NCBI GenBank assembly: GCA_907165275.2
Contig: OU015649.1
Coordinates: 10,694,001-10,758,000 of the forward strand
DNA length: 64,000 nt
Direction: 5' to 3'
From: Zygaena filipendulae
Lineage: Eukaryota; Arthropoda; Insecta; Lepidoptera; Zygaenidae
Position numbers and translations under genes: made by a program. Shown here piece after piece: positions 35,435-47,256 of this stretch. How positions within the stretch are numbered: position 1 is the stretch's first letter; the number at the start of each line of letters is the position of its first letter. The notes beneath the pieces were generated by a model. The model ran no database searches. It saw only the letters and a program-made list of their open reading frames with translations, and was not told the DNA's origin.

Positions 35435-35560
35435 ATAAACCGAGATTTGAATCGTAATTCTAAAAGGATTAGAGCCAGACGTTAGTACGCATAGTGGTTA
35501 TATACTCTTTGGTCTAGCCACTCAACCTATATACCGCTTGGTGTTATTACACGAAAAAAA
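35435..35560 (-). repeat. Second tRNA-like SINE head (minus) in the 4-kb repeat
   Basis: On the minus strand, GGTTGAGTGGCTAGACC resembles an A box and GATTCAAATCTCGG a B box, in the right order and about 65-75 bases apart. The same sequence is in copy 2 (about 45545-45655). Fragmentary. Confidence 0.35.
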
Positions 35561-36121
35561 ACATAAACGCATTCTGCCGTTGTTCCATTTCAAAATTTAA
35601 ATTTTGTCATCTCGTGATAATAATATTTTATATTTTATTGAGTTTCATCAGTAGGTACGTTGAGTTTGTAAAGTATTTTATATTCTACTAGCTGTGTCCC
35701 GCGGTTACACCCGCGTGGAACATTTTTATAAAATTAACAACTGATACTGGAGGATACTGTAGTTTCTTTTGAGTGAAGTATTTAAAAAAACTGGTTCTTT
35801 ACTTTTTTATAATAACACTAGCTATTTTTCATAATATACCTAGAAATTAGCGCGGTTTCACCCACGCTAATTTCAGAGTTTCTGCGGGAATTCCGGGATA
35901 AAAACTACCGTGTCCTTCTCTGTGCCCCTACTAATAAAGTGTATGCAAAATTTCTAGATAATCGGTTGAGTAATAAACCGTAACATACAAACAAACAAAC
36001 TCATATTCGCATTTCTAATAATAAGTTTATCTAGAAGTGTGCATAATGTATATTATGAAAAAGCAGTTTAGATTTGAAATCGTAAACAAAAGCATAAAAA
36101 ATGACATAATAAAAAAAATTA

Positions 36122-36440
36122 TCTATACTTCTAAACTATAATAAAAGAGTAGAATCCGCGATTCTGTACATTGAATATTTTTACCTAAAATGGAGAGGGG
36201 TGATAAAAGAAGAGTAACCAAGCACAAAAAAAAGTTTTTGAAATTCTTTTCTGTCTGTCTGTCTGTTTGTTCGCCATAATCTCCAAATCAACTGAACAGA
36301 TTGTCATGCGGTTTTCACAGGTAGATTAAGCTTAGCCTGTAGCTACATAATATAGGCTTTGTTTCATTCAAATCGGATATCGGGAAAAAAGTTATTACAC
36401 AAAAACTTTTCACGCGGGTGAAACCGCAGGGCACAGTTAG
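36122..36440 (+). mobile_element. Helitron-like element inside copy 1
   Basis: Starts TCTATACTTCTAAACTATA after A and ends CACAGTTAG before T, with hairpin CGCGGGTGAAACCGC. It interrupts a minus-strand tRNA-like SINE head just to its right (TGGTCCAGTGGTTAGA near 36470-36487). Confidence 0.55.
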
Positions 36441-37145
36441 TCATATAATATTGAGACTTCTTCGGAAGTTGTTCTAACCACTGGACCATTATCGTATAGT
36501 TCCTCCTGCCGAAAAAATTGTATGCATTCAGCCGTCGCGCGTCATTTGAATATATTGATCTTCTTTTATTTAGTTTCGTCAAAGCAGTGCGTTGGGAAGA
36601 TAGATTTATTATAATATTGTATTATTTGTAAAATATAAATATTTTACTGGCAGTTGATCCTGCCGCGGTTTTGCTCGCGTCAGTTTTTATTTTTATTTTT
36701 TTTTTATTACAAAATCAAGGAAATAATAAATAATAATGAGTGAACAGTTACATCATTTGGAAAAATTTACAAAAATAAAGTCTTTATTATACACGGTGTA
36801 ACGTTACGAGGGTATTTTTTTGTAAAAAGGCATTCAATATTCGATTCTCGTCTCTAATAGTTGACTAAAAAAAATTTGGAGAAAAAACTTACTGAAAAAA
36901 CCATGTGAGTGTCGTGTCGTGCTCCGCTCGTATTGGTCATAGCGTGATGTTATAGCCTATGGCCGTCCTCAATAAATGACTATCTAACACGGAAATAATT
37001 TTTCAATTCGATCTAGTAGTTCCTGAGATTAGTACGTTCAACCAAACAAGCAAACAAACTCTTCAGCTTTATCATTAGTACCTATAAATTAACAAATACA
37101 AAGTAGGTATATGCATAGGTAATAGTAAAAAATATTATAAGCTTT

Positions 37146-37569
37146 TGAAAATTACTTCACGTGATCACATAGATATCACGAAAAGATGAAGTTTGACCTA
37201 CCAACACGATGAGTCTGTAATTTGCAGTTTCGGAGATATGAGCTGTCGAAAATTTGACCATGTGATCACATAGATATCACAAAACATGAAGTTTGAGTAC
37301 CAACGTGATATGACTGCGTCCTATAGTTTCGGAGTTATAAGTGTTCAAAAATTTTGTCACGTGAACATATAGATACCACGAAAACATGAAGTACAGCAAC
37401 ATGATGGGGTTGTCTCATACTAGTTTCGAGGGTATGAGCTTTACAAAAAAAAATTTTTTTTTGAAGATATTAAAAATTTGATCACGTGGTCACATAGACA
37501 CAATAAAAATATGAAGTTGTACCAACATTATATGGCTGCGTGTCATTGCTGATTGCATCGAAGATAAAA
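37146..37569. repeat. Four-unit tandem array, about 99-bp period (copy 1)
   Basis: Imperfect units share ACGTGATCACATAGATA, CACGAAAACATGAAG, CCAACA-GATG and AGTTTCGGAG-TATGAG. The ATCAC(A)TAGAYA motif recurs near 37168, 37267, 37366 and 37488. The last interval is longer because of an A/T-run. The array is repeated intact in copy 2 (47257-47680). Confidence 0.75.
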
Positions 37570-38559
37570 GTTAAATTACCCTGGGCCGTGGTGAGATACA
37601 ACCATTCGAAAATATGGTCTCTCTCTTTTACGCATCGAGAAAACAAGAAAGAGATAGCAAGAATTTATGCAACACAAAAATATAAAATACTTGTACGGGC
37701 TACCTGTAGCTTATAAGGTATACCTACTTATACGGGACTCAAAACAAAATGTAGTTATGCCTTCGCTTCGGCTACTAAATACCTACCAACTATATCAGTA
37801 ATATGTATATTCCAAATTCAATTCTAAATTATCCCGGTAGGTAAAATTGTCAAAACTCACGGCTCAACGCCGCGACACCTTTCGATCCTTTTGGAACTCA
37901 CTACAAACTACTGAATTCGGGGGACTTGTCAGTCTACAGTCAAACCACAGCTGTTTATAGACCGGGCCGCCATTTTCGTACACATATACTGTATACGCTC
38001 TCACACAAGTAAGAGATTCGACCAAAATTTAATATTTTTGAAATGCTTATAATTATGTTATTTGTTCACTATCTGCAAAGATTTGAGACTTATGCGGCAT
38101 CGAAACAAGTAGAAGTATTTTATTAAATAAAGTCTAATAAATAAAAATAGCCGTAGTGCAAGAAAACTCGGTAGGCAATTTGTATGAAAACTAGCCCTAA
38201 CACCCGCACCTTAAGGCGATTGGACTCGTATGTAGGCTCGTGTGCGGAGGGCGGCTGGCGGCGGCGCGGCGCGGTGAGCGTTTTATTAAATCTTATTGGC
38301 CTGTATTTCTTGGGCAAAGGTTCGTTCATCGCGATAAATTAAAAAAAAATATGTGGATTATTAATAATGAATGCATTTCGGCAGTGTGATGCACTTTACA
38401 CAATAAACGGCTATATATTATGTAATTCGAAATATCGAAAGAGATATTCGAAAGAGTCCGTGTAGCTTAACATCAATAGTGATTTAACTTAATGACTTTT
38501 AATTAATTTATCAGGTTGGTTGTAAAACTTTCCTTTTTTTCAATATCTTTGCGTGAGTA

Positions 38560-38790
38560 TCATCATCAATATACATATAATAACCATATCAGCTAACAGG
38601 AGTTCACTGCTCGACAAAGGGAGACCTTTCTGCAAAGACCGGTTCTGCTCTACTTTTATCCACATTACCCACGTAATCTGTAACAGATCTTCTGGTCATC
38701 TTGTGGGAGCACTTATCTAAGTTAGCTTATAGGTTATATCGGTTAGACTTGGGTACTCCTATGAATCTCCTCAGATTCCTCGCAGAGAAA
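38560..38790 (-). pseudogene. Decayed LINE fragment (RTE-like)
   Basis: The plus strand reads ATCAGCTAACAGGAGTTCAC, TGCTCGACAAAGGGAGACC then TCTGCAAAGACCGG. This resembles the CCACTGCTGGACATAGGCCT stretch that I associate with LINE-derived repeats of Lepidoptera. No frame is open. The assignment is by remembered pattern only. Confidence 0.4.
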
Positions 38791-39371
38791 TCTCGGCTTG
38801 TTCTCTACTTTGCTCTATGAATGATTGACCTTTTTTATGAGACTCAAAATAATCAACTTCGTTTCAATATCGTATGTCATCACTAACAGCATACACCAGT
38901 GAAAGACTTTCGTTAAAAGGCAATGAGGTAATTTAAAACGAGAAGAAAAAAGCTCTAGTCACCCCTTAGTGGCTTATAATTGCTCAATTTACATCTGTGG
39001 GCCATTGTAGGTAAAGTATTAATTCCAACATTGTTTTACTGGATACTACTGGTATCTTACTTCATAAATAGGTAATTCCCCATTTAGCAAGCAAGATAAA
39101 TGCCAGCGCGTATACCTACGAGCCTACGGCAGCCACCTGTATAGTGCTGACGTCGCGTCAATTCAGTAATATTATTCTTGTGCGTGTATAACAATCTCAC
39201 GCCACGATAAAAACCCCGGACCGATTGTTATCTGCAAAGCAGAAAAGCGGATTAAATTTTACACTTATCTACCGGGTTACATTTTAAAATTGGTGAGAAA
39301 TAATATATTAATAATCCAGAACGGGATCAAAATTTTAATAGCGGCTGCTTAACAGTTTTGGTTATCTACTA

Positions 39372-39660
39372 TCTATATACTTATAGGTAAAAGCAGAAAC
39401 TGACTGACTGATCCATCAACGCACAGCTGAAACCGTTGGGTCTAGAACCATGAAATTTTGCTGAAATATTCCTTGAGGCTTGAGTGGCGTAAGTGTGTAC
39501 TAAGAAAGGATTTTTTAAAATTCAACTCCTAATGGGTTGCAAAGTTTGTATGAAACAACGTATTTTCTTGCAAGCAGGTCAAGAAATCAAAAGGTTTTGC
39601 TCATTCAATTCCCACTGGATCTCCGTAATTATAGCGGGTGAAACCACGGGGAAAAGCTAG
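39372..39660 (+). mobile_element. Helitron-like element, complete ends
   Basis: Starts TCTATATACTTATAGG after A and ends AAAAGCTAG before T. It contains GACTGACTGATCCATCAACG, CGCACAGC and AAGAAAGGATTTTTTA of the 6431/8013 subfamily and the hairpin GCGGGTGAAACCACGG. It is longer than these through about 50 extra bases before the 3' end. Confidence 0.65.
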
Positions 39661-40489
39661 TGTAGGTACATTTTTCTGTCAAGTTTACGTGCCGCAGAAG
39701 TTTTATCAACATTATTGTTATTCAAGTATTAATTCTATTTTATGTATAGAACGATTAATTGTTTTTTAATTAAATATTTAAGAAAATATGATTTTTAAAA
39801 AGTGGCTAGTGCGAAGGAACGAAGCACATGTACTGGGGTACTGCCAAGAGACCTAGGAATACTCCACCTCGTTATAATTTTGAATTTTGCACAAGATATA
39901 AAATTTTATGTTCATGTAACTACAAGATTGGTCATACTTGCTGGTTGTAAAATAAAAACGATACAAAAAATTCAACTCGGTCAAAATCAATTTATATTAA
40001 CGATAACATCAAGGCAGATTTGCTAATGCGATAGGTGTACAAAAGCGCTTTACCGCCAAAGTGTAAACATGTTACCCAACCAGCTTTATAATAACTCCAC
40101 TGCAGATATTGTCATAAAATAGCCAGTGACCAAAGGCCTGTTCGCTAAGCTTAAGCTTTAGGATACAAAAGAACGACTAGAAGAAGAAAAGAAATCAATT
40201 TCTACCTACTTCTAATTGTCGTATCGAAATGAATGTATAATTCAATATTATATTATGACAAGGAGCTGATCTGATGATGGAGCCGGAAGATGGCCATGGG
40301 AACTCTGTTTTTAACAGCGCCACCGAGTTGGGGCTCATTGGTCTTAACAGACATTTTTGGAAGTTGTCTTTATTTTTACCTAAGGGTTGACGAGGACTAT
40401 TGTCCCGGATTACTTTTAGTTCATTTCAATGTTCAAGCGTGTTTTTTAAACTACTTATTTGCACTCAGACCGCAGGTCTTTGTTGGTTG

Positions 40490-40700
40490 GGCGCGTATCC
40501 TGGTGACATTTGCTCCGCTGTGCAGGTGCGGCGGAGGCGAGTAGCCGCGCGCCGCCGGCTGACGCGCCGCGACATGTGCGGCTAATTTGTTGCCAACAAC
40601 GCGCTCATTACGCTCTCCCCGACGCCCTAGGTGTCGCCGACACCGGCAATTTTACCCCATAATTCTATAAATTGCCACACGCATAAGGAAGCGGGCCACG
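40490..40700. promoter_or_regulatory. GC-rich island 1.2 kb 3' of the T-box exon
   Basis: GC-rich block (GTGCGGCGGAGGCGAGTAGC, CGACGCCCTAGGTGTCGCC) without repeat ends. The plus ORF crossing its left part (40290-40544) has no recognisable domain. AGGTGTCG resembles a T-box half-site. Function unknown. Confidence 0.2.
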
Positions 40701-41909
40701 TGACAAGAATGTACGTATATCTCGAGCGGTTCTTGAGGTGTGGCGCTGAGCTCTTGAGGTCGTGATCGATAAACCTACTATGATATTACATGTACCTACC
40801 TATGTGTATCTTCTTTGCGGTTGTCGCAGACGTATTGTATAATTAGTTCTTTTTTATTGTAATACAGTTTTTATTTTTCTTCGTTAATGGCGCTCTACCG
40901 CGATGATGCGACAGCGGTTATGATAATTTTGCCCATGTCATACATGTAATTTTTTTAAGTTTTTTATGAGAAGTTGATTGGTCAGGGCAAACAAAATGAC
41001 GGCTGTCTGGTAACTAAAGACTCGGTGTGTCACTAAATATTAGCTACATGCAACGATCGTATAATATGTCTTGGGTTCAAAAAAGGTACCTACCTACTTA
41101 ACTAATTTCTATTTCGACCAACTTCTGAATCGAGCTAAAATATTGTAAAACAGTTCCGATGACAATACAATAAACAGAATGTAGGGAGCCTTGCTCCTTC
41201 CTTACTAAAAAAGCAGATAGATAATTTTATACCTTACACGTTATTTTAATGTATGTGAAAAACGAAAAAATCCTCCGGGAATGGGCATCAATCATTTTTG
41301 TATTTCTTTAATTAAATCTATGCAACTGAGAACTGTTCATTTACTTAAAAGAAACTTATCGCAGAAGGCATCATTTCACTGAATCGCCAACCAGCTAGTG
41401 TATAATTAAATGTTGACGGTTAATTTATAAACCTCAACTTACACAACACACGCGTATAACACGCGCTATAAAGGAAAATTAATGATTTGAAATAGGTAGG
41501 CAATACTTAGAATAGGCAATGTAAATAAAAGTAACATTGTGTAAGCCACGTGGGTAATCCACCTGTTTTTAACATGGTTCACTTTTCAAGTGATCCTATT
41601 TGTAGTTCTAATAAACTCAATGTACTTCTCTATGTAATTTCAGCTCCGCGCTAGAATAACAGTCATTTAATGTCTCGCTATATACAGATTGGACTAAAAA
41701 TTAACATTAAATAATAGATGCAATAATATTATTAATCTCATAGTACTCTTAAAGAAATTGCGGAAAAAGAACTCGAATAGCAGTGAATATTGCAACTTCT
41801 ACTTATATGTACTATTTGTTAAGAAGGTATTTTCGAAGATTTTGAAATGTTTAACTGTTGAGAAAGTGGGTATGTATCTATAATTAGGATATCTCAAATT
41901 CACACGAAC

Positions 41910-42183
41910 CTGTCCGTTCTTGTCCATTTCGTTGTTGGTGAGTTTGACCTTCTCGAAGGAGACGACCTGCTTGCGCAGCTGGTCGCCGGTGAAGGGCGAG
42001 TCGGGGTGCGGGTAGAGGCGCGCGGGCGCGGGCGGGTCCGCCTTGCCGGCCACCAGCCACGAGGAGCGGTGGTACGCGTACCGGTAGCGCTTGCCGTCCA
42101 CCGGCACCACGTCCAGCAGCACCGCGTAGCGCGCCTCCGCGCGGCAGCCCGCGAACGACACGCGCACCGTCGGGAACATGCGC
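41910..42183 (-). CDS. H15/mid: T-box factor (Tbx20/H15/midline subfamily), T-box exon
   Basis: This exon encodes the middle of the T-box DNA-binding domain. The acceptor TGTGTGCGCAG (42184) precedes G|CGC ATG, so the first base ends a codon begun upstream (probably AG|G, Arg). It reads RMFPTVRVSFAGCRAEARY, AVLLDVVPVDGKRYRYAYHR, SSWLVAGKADPPAPARLY, PHPDSPFTGDQLRKQVVSF and EKVKLTNNEMDKNGQ, then donor GTTCGTGT at 41909. YRYAYHRSSWLVAGKADPP and HPDSPFTG are strongly Tbx20-like, and H-P-D-S-x3-G-x2 is the second T-box signature. The first signature (W..F...TEMIITK.GR) belongs to the missing upstream exon. It is very GC-rich, 91 codons plus one base, intact. The following exon at 19567 continues in phase 0. 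Confidence 0.95.
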
Positions 42184-42412
42184 CTGCGCACACAACACAC
42201 TCCGTCACACGCGCTCACACACCGCCGCTGCGGCGCCAGGGGGTGGCGGGGGCTTGATCTCCGTATCAGGGTGACACGTTTATGCGATGAACAGATGAAC
42301 ATTTGCGGTTACCCTGAGAGGGAAAGAGAGCCAGATATATTGCTCTATGATCGATGAATTACACTGTTACAATTTTTTTTATACATATTTAGATATTACT
42401 ATTTACTAGTAT

Positions 42413-42480
42413 TTAGATACCTCGCGAACGCGACGCGCACACGGTCGGGAACATGCGTCTGCGCACACAACACACACACT
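42413..42480 (-). pseudogene. Partial duplicate of the T-box exon's 5' edge and acceptor
   Basis: CGGTCGGGAACATGCGTCTG and the following CGCACACAACACAC repeat, almost base for base, the acceptor and first bases of the real exon at 42184. On the minus strand it has its own CAG (42461-42459) then A|CGC ATG TTC CCG ACC GTG, i.e. R-M-F-P-T-V. One inserted base then shifts the frame, giving TAA at 42413-42415 after 15 codons. It lies 275 bp upstream of the real acceptor. If it were spliced in, the protein would be truncated inside the T-box. Confidence 0.75.
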
Positions 42481-45107
42481 ATTGCTGCATCAAACAGTGT
42501 CGTATAGTTATAGCATTTTTAAATAATCCTTACTTTTGAAAACCTACGAGTAGGTAAGTATACTAATTGACAGGTTATACGATTTGTGTACTGATACGTA
42601 CTGCATAAAACTAGTATTTTATATCTATGGTAAAAAAAGGTATAAAATACACTGACTATGTATACACACCATACCTATGGTACATGATAATTTAGTAAAG
42701 TACAGAAGTACTGTAAGTTAAAATAATAAAATACACAAGTCAATACAATTTGATAGCTAGATCGTTTATTAAATCATGCATGTTCATAATCATTCATGCG
42801 ATGGTATAATGCTAGTTACGTAAAAATATTAATGATAATAATTGCTTCTCAAATTTTTTATTATTTTTTTTTTATAATTTTAAAAACAAAACAAAAGGTC
42901 TTACTAAGATTATAACACTTAACGAAATTTAATCTAATTATATTGAAAACAAAAGTTAACTACACATATTCTAAGAACAAAATGAACCATTTATAAACTA
43001 GGTAATTATTTCATCCTATAAAAGACCGTTATAGAACTACATCGCCCTAATGACCCCGTAACACCCAAAACCAAATTAAACATTAACTTCACAGATAGCT
43101 TATGAAACCCAAAAGTGTTTTACGAGACTAGAACAACTGCTTGCGATAAAAAAAAATATGATAAATGCGTCCTAGACAAAAAACAACGAGAGATCCGGCC
43201 ACGGACGGTAACTTATAATTACAGGGTGAAATGCGAACTAGGAGATCAAACAAATAATATGATGTATTCGATTTTAATGCACCCCTAAATGAGTGGAAGC
43301 GCTTCCTGCTAGCCGGAGCGATAACATCTCGCCACCGCTTTATTTATGACGTAGCTACGCTTTCTCAATAATAATAATCGCTTGTATTTTTCTATTTTAT
43401 TTTAATAAACAATTAGCTGCAACAAATTACAATTACATAGAACCATCATTCTCCGTTCCACTTGCCCAGTGAAATGCACGTTAAACGTTTGTTTTATCTT
43501 CTAAACGCATATTTCCAACGATACATTTGATAATAAAGTACAGTAATAATTATAATATGAAAAATTCAAATAATAAATTCTTTATGTGTTAGTTATAAAA
43601 TCCAGAAGTGAAAGAATGAATTATTGATAACCATAAAACACGACAGCACGATGTCAACCAGCGTATATATTATAAAGGAGAGTGCTATAATATTAATAAA
43701 TAGAATAAGCCTATAAAATTATCCGAGATTGGATGTAGAGTCGCAGCACGACAGCGATAAAGCAAGCGTATTGAAAGGACTGGGCACTGAGCTGAGCACT
43801 AGCCATAAATAAATCGTATTAAGGTGCGTTTTGAATGGACGTGTCACGTGTGTTTTTGTTTCGTACCTATCGGTCATGCGAGATCTCTCGTCGAAATCGA
43901 CAATATGAGTCCGTAAATGTCAACCTCGTTTATGAGCGTCGCAAGAAGTGCAGCGGACGGCGGGCGACGCGCGGTGTGTGCTGCGGTGCCACCCAGCGCG
44001 GCCGCCTAATGAGCCGCATCCATCATGGATAACCATCAATGCCAGTTACGAATACTTATACCAATCATGCCGCAGAACAGATAGAAGGGGCTTCAACTAA
44101 GTCTAATATGAAAACAGATGACAACCAGTGTCGCCAGGTAATTTTTGCACACACAGCGTTTCATGGTGTAACGAAATTATTTATAGACTGTTTTCGAAAT
44201 TGACTATGCGTAGAATTATGTAGAATATAATGTTTGAGATGATATCAAGAAGGTTTTGGGAAGTTATGAGCATTTGCTCCTAAACTTGGCGTGGGTATCG
44301 CCTGCCCCGCCTACACTTCTTCTCTAGTTAAGGTGGCGCGCCACCATATTATGCAGCCTCTCAGCCGATAGAGGCCGTGGGCGGCGCAATAAAAGTGTTT
44401 TCTCAATTTACAGAGAATCGCAAGCTAAAAGATAGATTTTGATGATAAATGCGACAGGATGAGTGTTTAATACATCTTTCATTTAAAATTTTTATATGGT
44501 CTTACGCGCATTATTATCCTTTAACTACAAGAAAATTAGGAATAACCGCCCGAAACGTAGTCACACACACATGCAAATCGATTAGTACAAGCGGAATCTG
44601 ATTCTGAATTTGACTTATTATGTATGAGTCTCGTTGGCGCTGTGGTGTAATACGTCTCTTTGTAAATAATGAATCGTGAAAATCTCGTGTTCAAACCTAA
44701 GATTGCGATTCCAATTTTTGTAACTAATTTTCTCAAATTTGTTTATATATACTTATTTATAGAACTACAAACGATTTATTTTTCGTTCTGTTTTGGAATT
44801 TATTTTAATTCCAAAAAAGAAAATTTAAAGGATATAGAATTAGAATCTAAGAAAATATAAAGATGGATAAAGCTAATAATAATATCTCCGACACTATGAC
44901 CACAATACCATCATCTATGTATTTCAGCAGTCTATGTAATTTACGTCATCAACTAGGATGTTTGTAATTTTAGAAAAAAAATCAATCATAGAATATCCAA
45001 TACTAAATAGAATCGCAGTTCAACTCAAAACCTGTATGATTCGTGATAACTTTACAAAAAAAGTACATAATTCCACAAAGACACTGACATTACAATCCCT
45101 ACTAAAT

Positions 45108-45530
45108 ACTAATAATATTATAAATGCGAAAGTAACTCTGTCTGTCTGTTTGTTACGCTTTCACGGCTCAGCCGATCATCACGAAATTTTGCATACACGT
45201 TGTCAGGGGTACAGAAAAGGACATAGGGTACTTACTTTATATGCCGGAATTCCCGCGGGAACTCCAAAATTAACACCGGTGAAATCTAATGAGATTTTGC
45301 ATATACGTTGTCAGGGGTACAGAGAAGGTACCCTATATACATAGGGTACTTTATATTCCGGAATTCCCGCGGGAACTCCAAAATTAACAACGGTGAAATC
45401 CAATGAGATTTCGCATATACGTTGTCAAGGGTACAGAGAAGGTACCCTATATGCATAGGGTACTTTGTATCCCGGAATTCCTGCGGGATCTCCGAAATTG
45501 TCGCGCGTAAAACCGCGGGGAACAGCTAGT
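45108..45530 (+). mobile_element. Helitron-like element with three tandem units (copy 2)
   Basis: The block GTCAGGGGTACAGARAAGG, TAGGGTACTT, GGAATTCCCGCGGGAACTCC, AAAATTAACA and CGGTGAAATC-AATGAGATT is repeated three times. The last unit ends with the family hairpin and AACAGCTAG. The frame over it (128 codons from 44958) is repeat-derived and not a gene. Confidence 0.6.
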
Positions 45531-47256
45531 ACTCTTATAAACCGAGATTTGAACCGTAATTCTATAAAAGGATTAGAGCCAGACGTTAGTACGCATAGTG
45601 GTTATATACTCTTTGGTCTAGCCACTCAACCTATATACCGCTTGGTGTTATTACACGAAAAAAAAACCTAAACGCATTCTGCCGTTGTTCCATTTCAAAA
45701 TTTAAATTTTGACATCTCGTGATAATAATTTTATATTTTATTGAGTTTCATCAGTAGGTACGTTGAGTTTGTAAAGTATTTTATATTCTACTAGCTGTGT
45801 CCCGCGGTTACACCCGCGTGAAACATTTTTATAAAATTACTACTTATTAGATACTGGAGGATACTGTGGTTTCTTATGAGTGAAGTATTTAAAATAACTG
45901 GTTCTTTACTTCTTTATAATAATACTAGCTATTTTTCATAATATACCTAGAAATTAGCGCGGTTTCACCCACGCTAACTTCAGAGTTTCTGCGGGAATTC
46001 CGGGATAAAAACTACCCTGTGTCCTTCTCTGTGCCCCTACTAATAAAGTGTATGCAAAATTTCTAGATAATCGGTTGAGTAATAAACCGTAACAAACAAA
46101 CAAACAAACTCATATTCGCATTTCTAATAATAAGTTTATCTAGAAGTGTGCATAATGTATATTATGAAAAAGCAGTTTAGATTTGAAATCGTAAACAAAA
46201 GCATAAAAAATGACAGATAATAAAAAAAAATATCTATACTTCTAAACTATAATAAAAGAGTAGAATCCGCGATTCTGTACATTGAATATTTTTACCTAAA
46301 ATGGAGAGGGGTGATAAAAGAAGAGTAACCAAGCACAAAAAAAAGTTTTTGAAATTCTTTTCTGTCTGTCTGTCTATTTGTTCGCCATAATCTCCAAATC
46401 AACTGAACAGATTGTCATGCGGTTTTCACAGGTAGATTAAGCTTAGCCTGTAGCTACATAATATAGGCTTTGTTTCATTCAAATCGGATATCGGCAAAAA
46501 AAGTTGTTACACAAAAACTTTTCACGCGGGTGAAATCGCAGGGCACAGCTAGTCATATAATATTGAGACTTCTTCGGAAGTTGTTCTAACCACTGGACCA
46601 TTATCGTATAGTTCCTCCTGCCGAAAAAATTGTATGCATTCAGCCGTCGCGCGTCATTTGAATATATTGATCTTCTTTTATTTAGTTTCGTCAAAGCAGT
46701 GCGTTGGGAAGATGGATTTATTATAATATTGTATTATTTGTAAAATATAAATATTTTACTGGCAGTTGATCCTGCCGCGGTTTTGCTCGCGTCAGTTTTT
46801 ATTTTTATTTTTTTTTTATTACAAAATCAAGGAAATAATAAATAATAATGAGTGAACAGTTACATCATTTCGAAAAATTTACAAAAGTAAAGTCTTTATT
46901 ATACAGAGTGTAACGTTACGAGGGTATTTTTTTTGTAAAAAGACATGCAATATTCGATTCTCGTCTCTAATAGCTGACTAAAAAAAATTTGGAGAAAAAA
47001 ACTTACTAAAAAACCACGTGAGTGTCGTGTCGTGCTCCGCTCGTATTGGTCATAGCGTGATGTTATAGCCTATAGCCGTCCTCGATAAATAACTATCTAA
47101 CACGAAAATAATTTTTCAATTCGATCCAGTAGTTCCTGAGATTAGTACGTTCAACCAAACAAACAAACAAACTCTTCAGCTTTATTATTAGTACCTATAA
47201 ATTAACAAATACAAAGTAGGTATATGCATAGGTAATAGTAAAAAATATTATAAGCT

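Larger units (their letters stand above)
34190..38210 (+). mobile_element. 4-kb TTAA-flanked composite repeat, copy 1
   Basis: Bounded by TTAA on both sides (34186-34189 and 38211-38214). It starts with the palindrome GGTGGCGCGCCACC and ends CACCCGCACC; the outer GGTG/CACC is the only inverted match. A second copy at 44332-48326 is near-identical by eye over most of its length, and both copies stop exactly at TTAA, which argues for transposition. TTAA duplications are the hallmark of piggyBac-type integration. There is no transposase. Inside are tRNA-like heads, Helitron-like pieces and a 99-bp tandem array. Copy 1 has about 165 bp (around 34738-34908) that copy 2 lacks. Confidence 0.75.
19568..41909 (-). 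other. 22.3-kb intron of the T-box gene
   Basis: Phase 0, donor GT at 41909-41908, acceptor CAG at 19570-19568. Many repeats are annotated separately. Stretches where I see nothing assignable: about 24370-26200 (apart from a GC-richer island at 24840-25010), 30001-31250, 32985-34180 (island at 33900-34010), 38791-39370 and 39661-41900 (island at about 40490-40700). Confidence 0.85.

Noticed and set aside
40290..40544. 84-codon hydrophobic plus ORF
   Set aside because: No signal-peptide or family pattern I can name; ends in GC-rich low-complexity sequence.
41884..42257. Several Arg/Ala-rich frames over the T-box exon on both strands
   Set aside because: Out of frame with the T-box reading; produced by very high GC.
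43819..43830. TTAAGGTGCG, resembling the end of the 4-kb element
   Set aside because: Only ten bases match the element's reverse end (TTAAGGTGCGGG...); the sequence then diverges, so chance is likely.
44958..45344. 128-codon ORF inside the second 4-kb repeat
   Set aside because: Made from tandem Helitron-like units; the matching part of copy 1 is broken.
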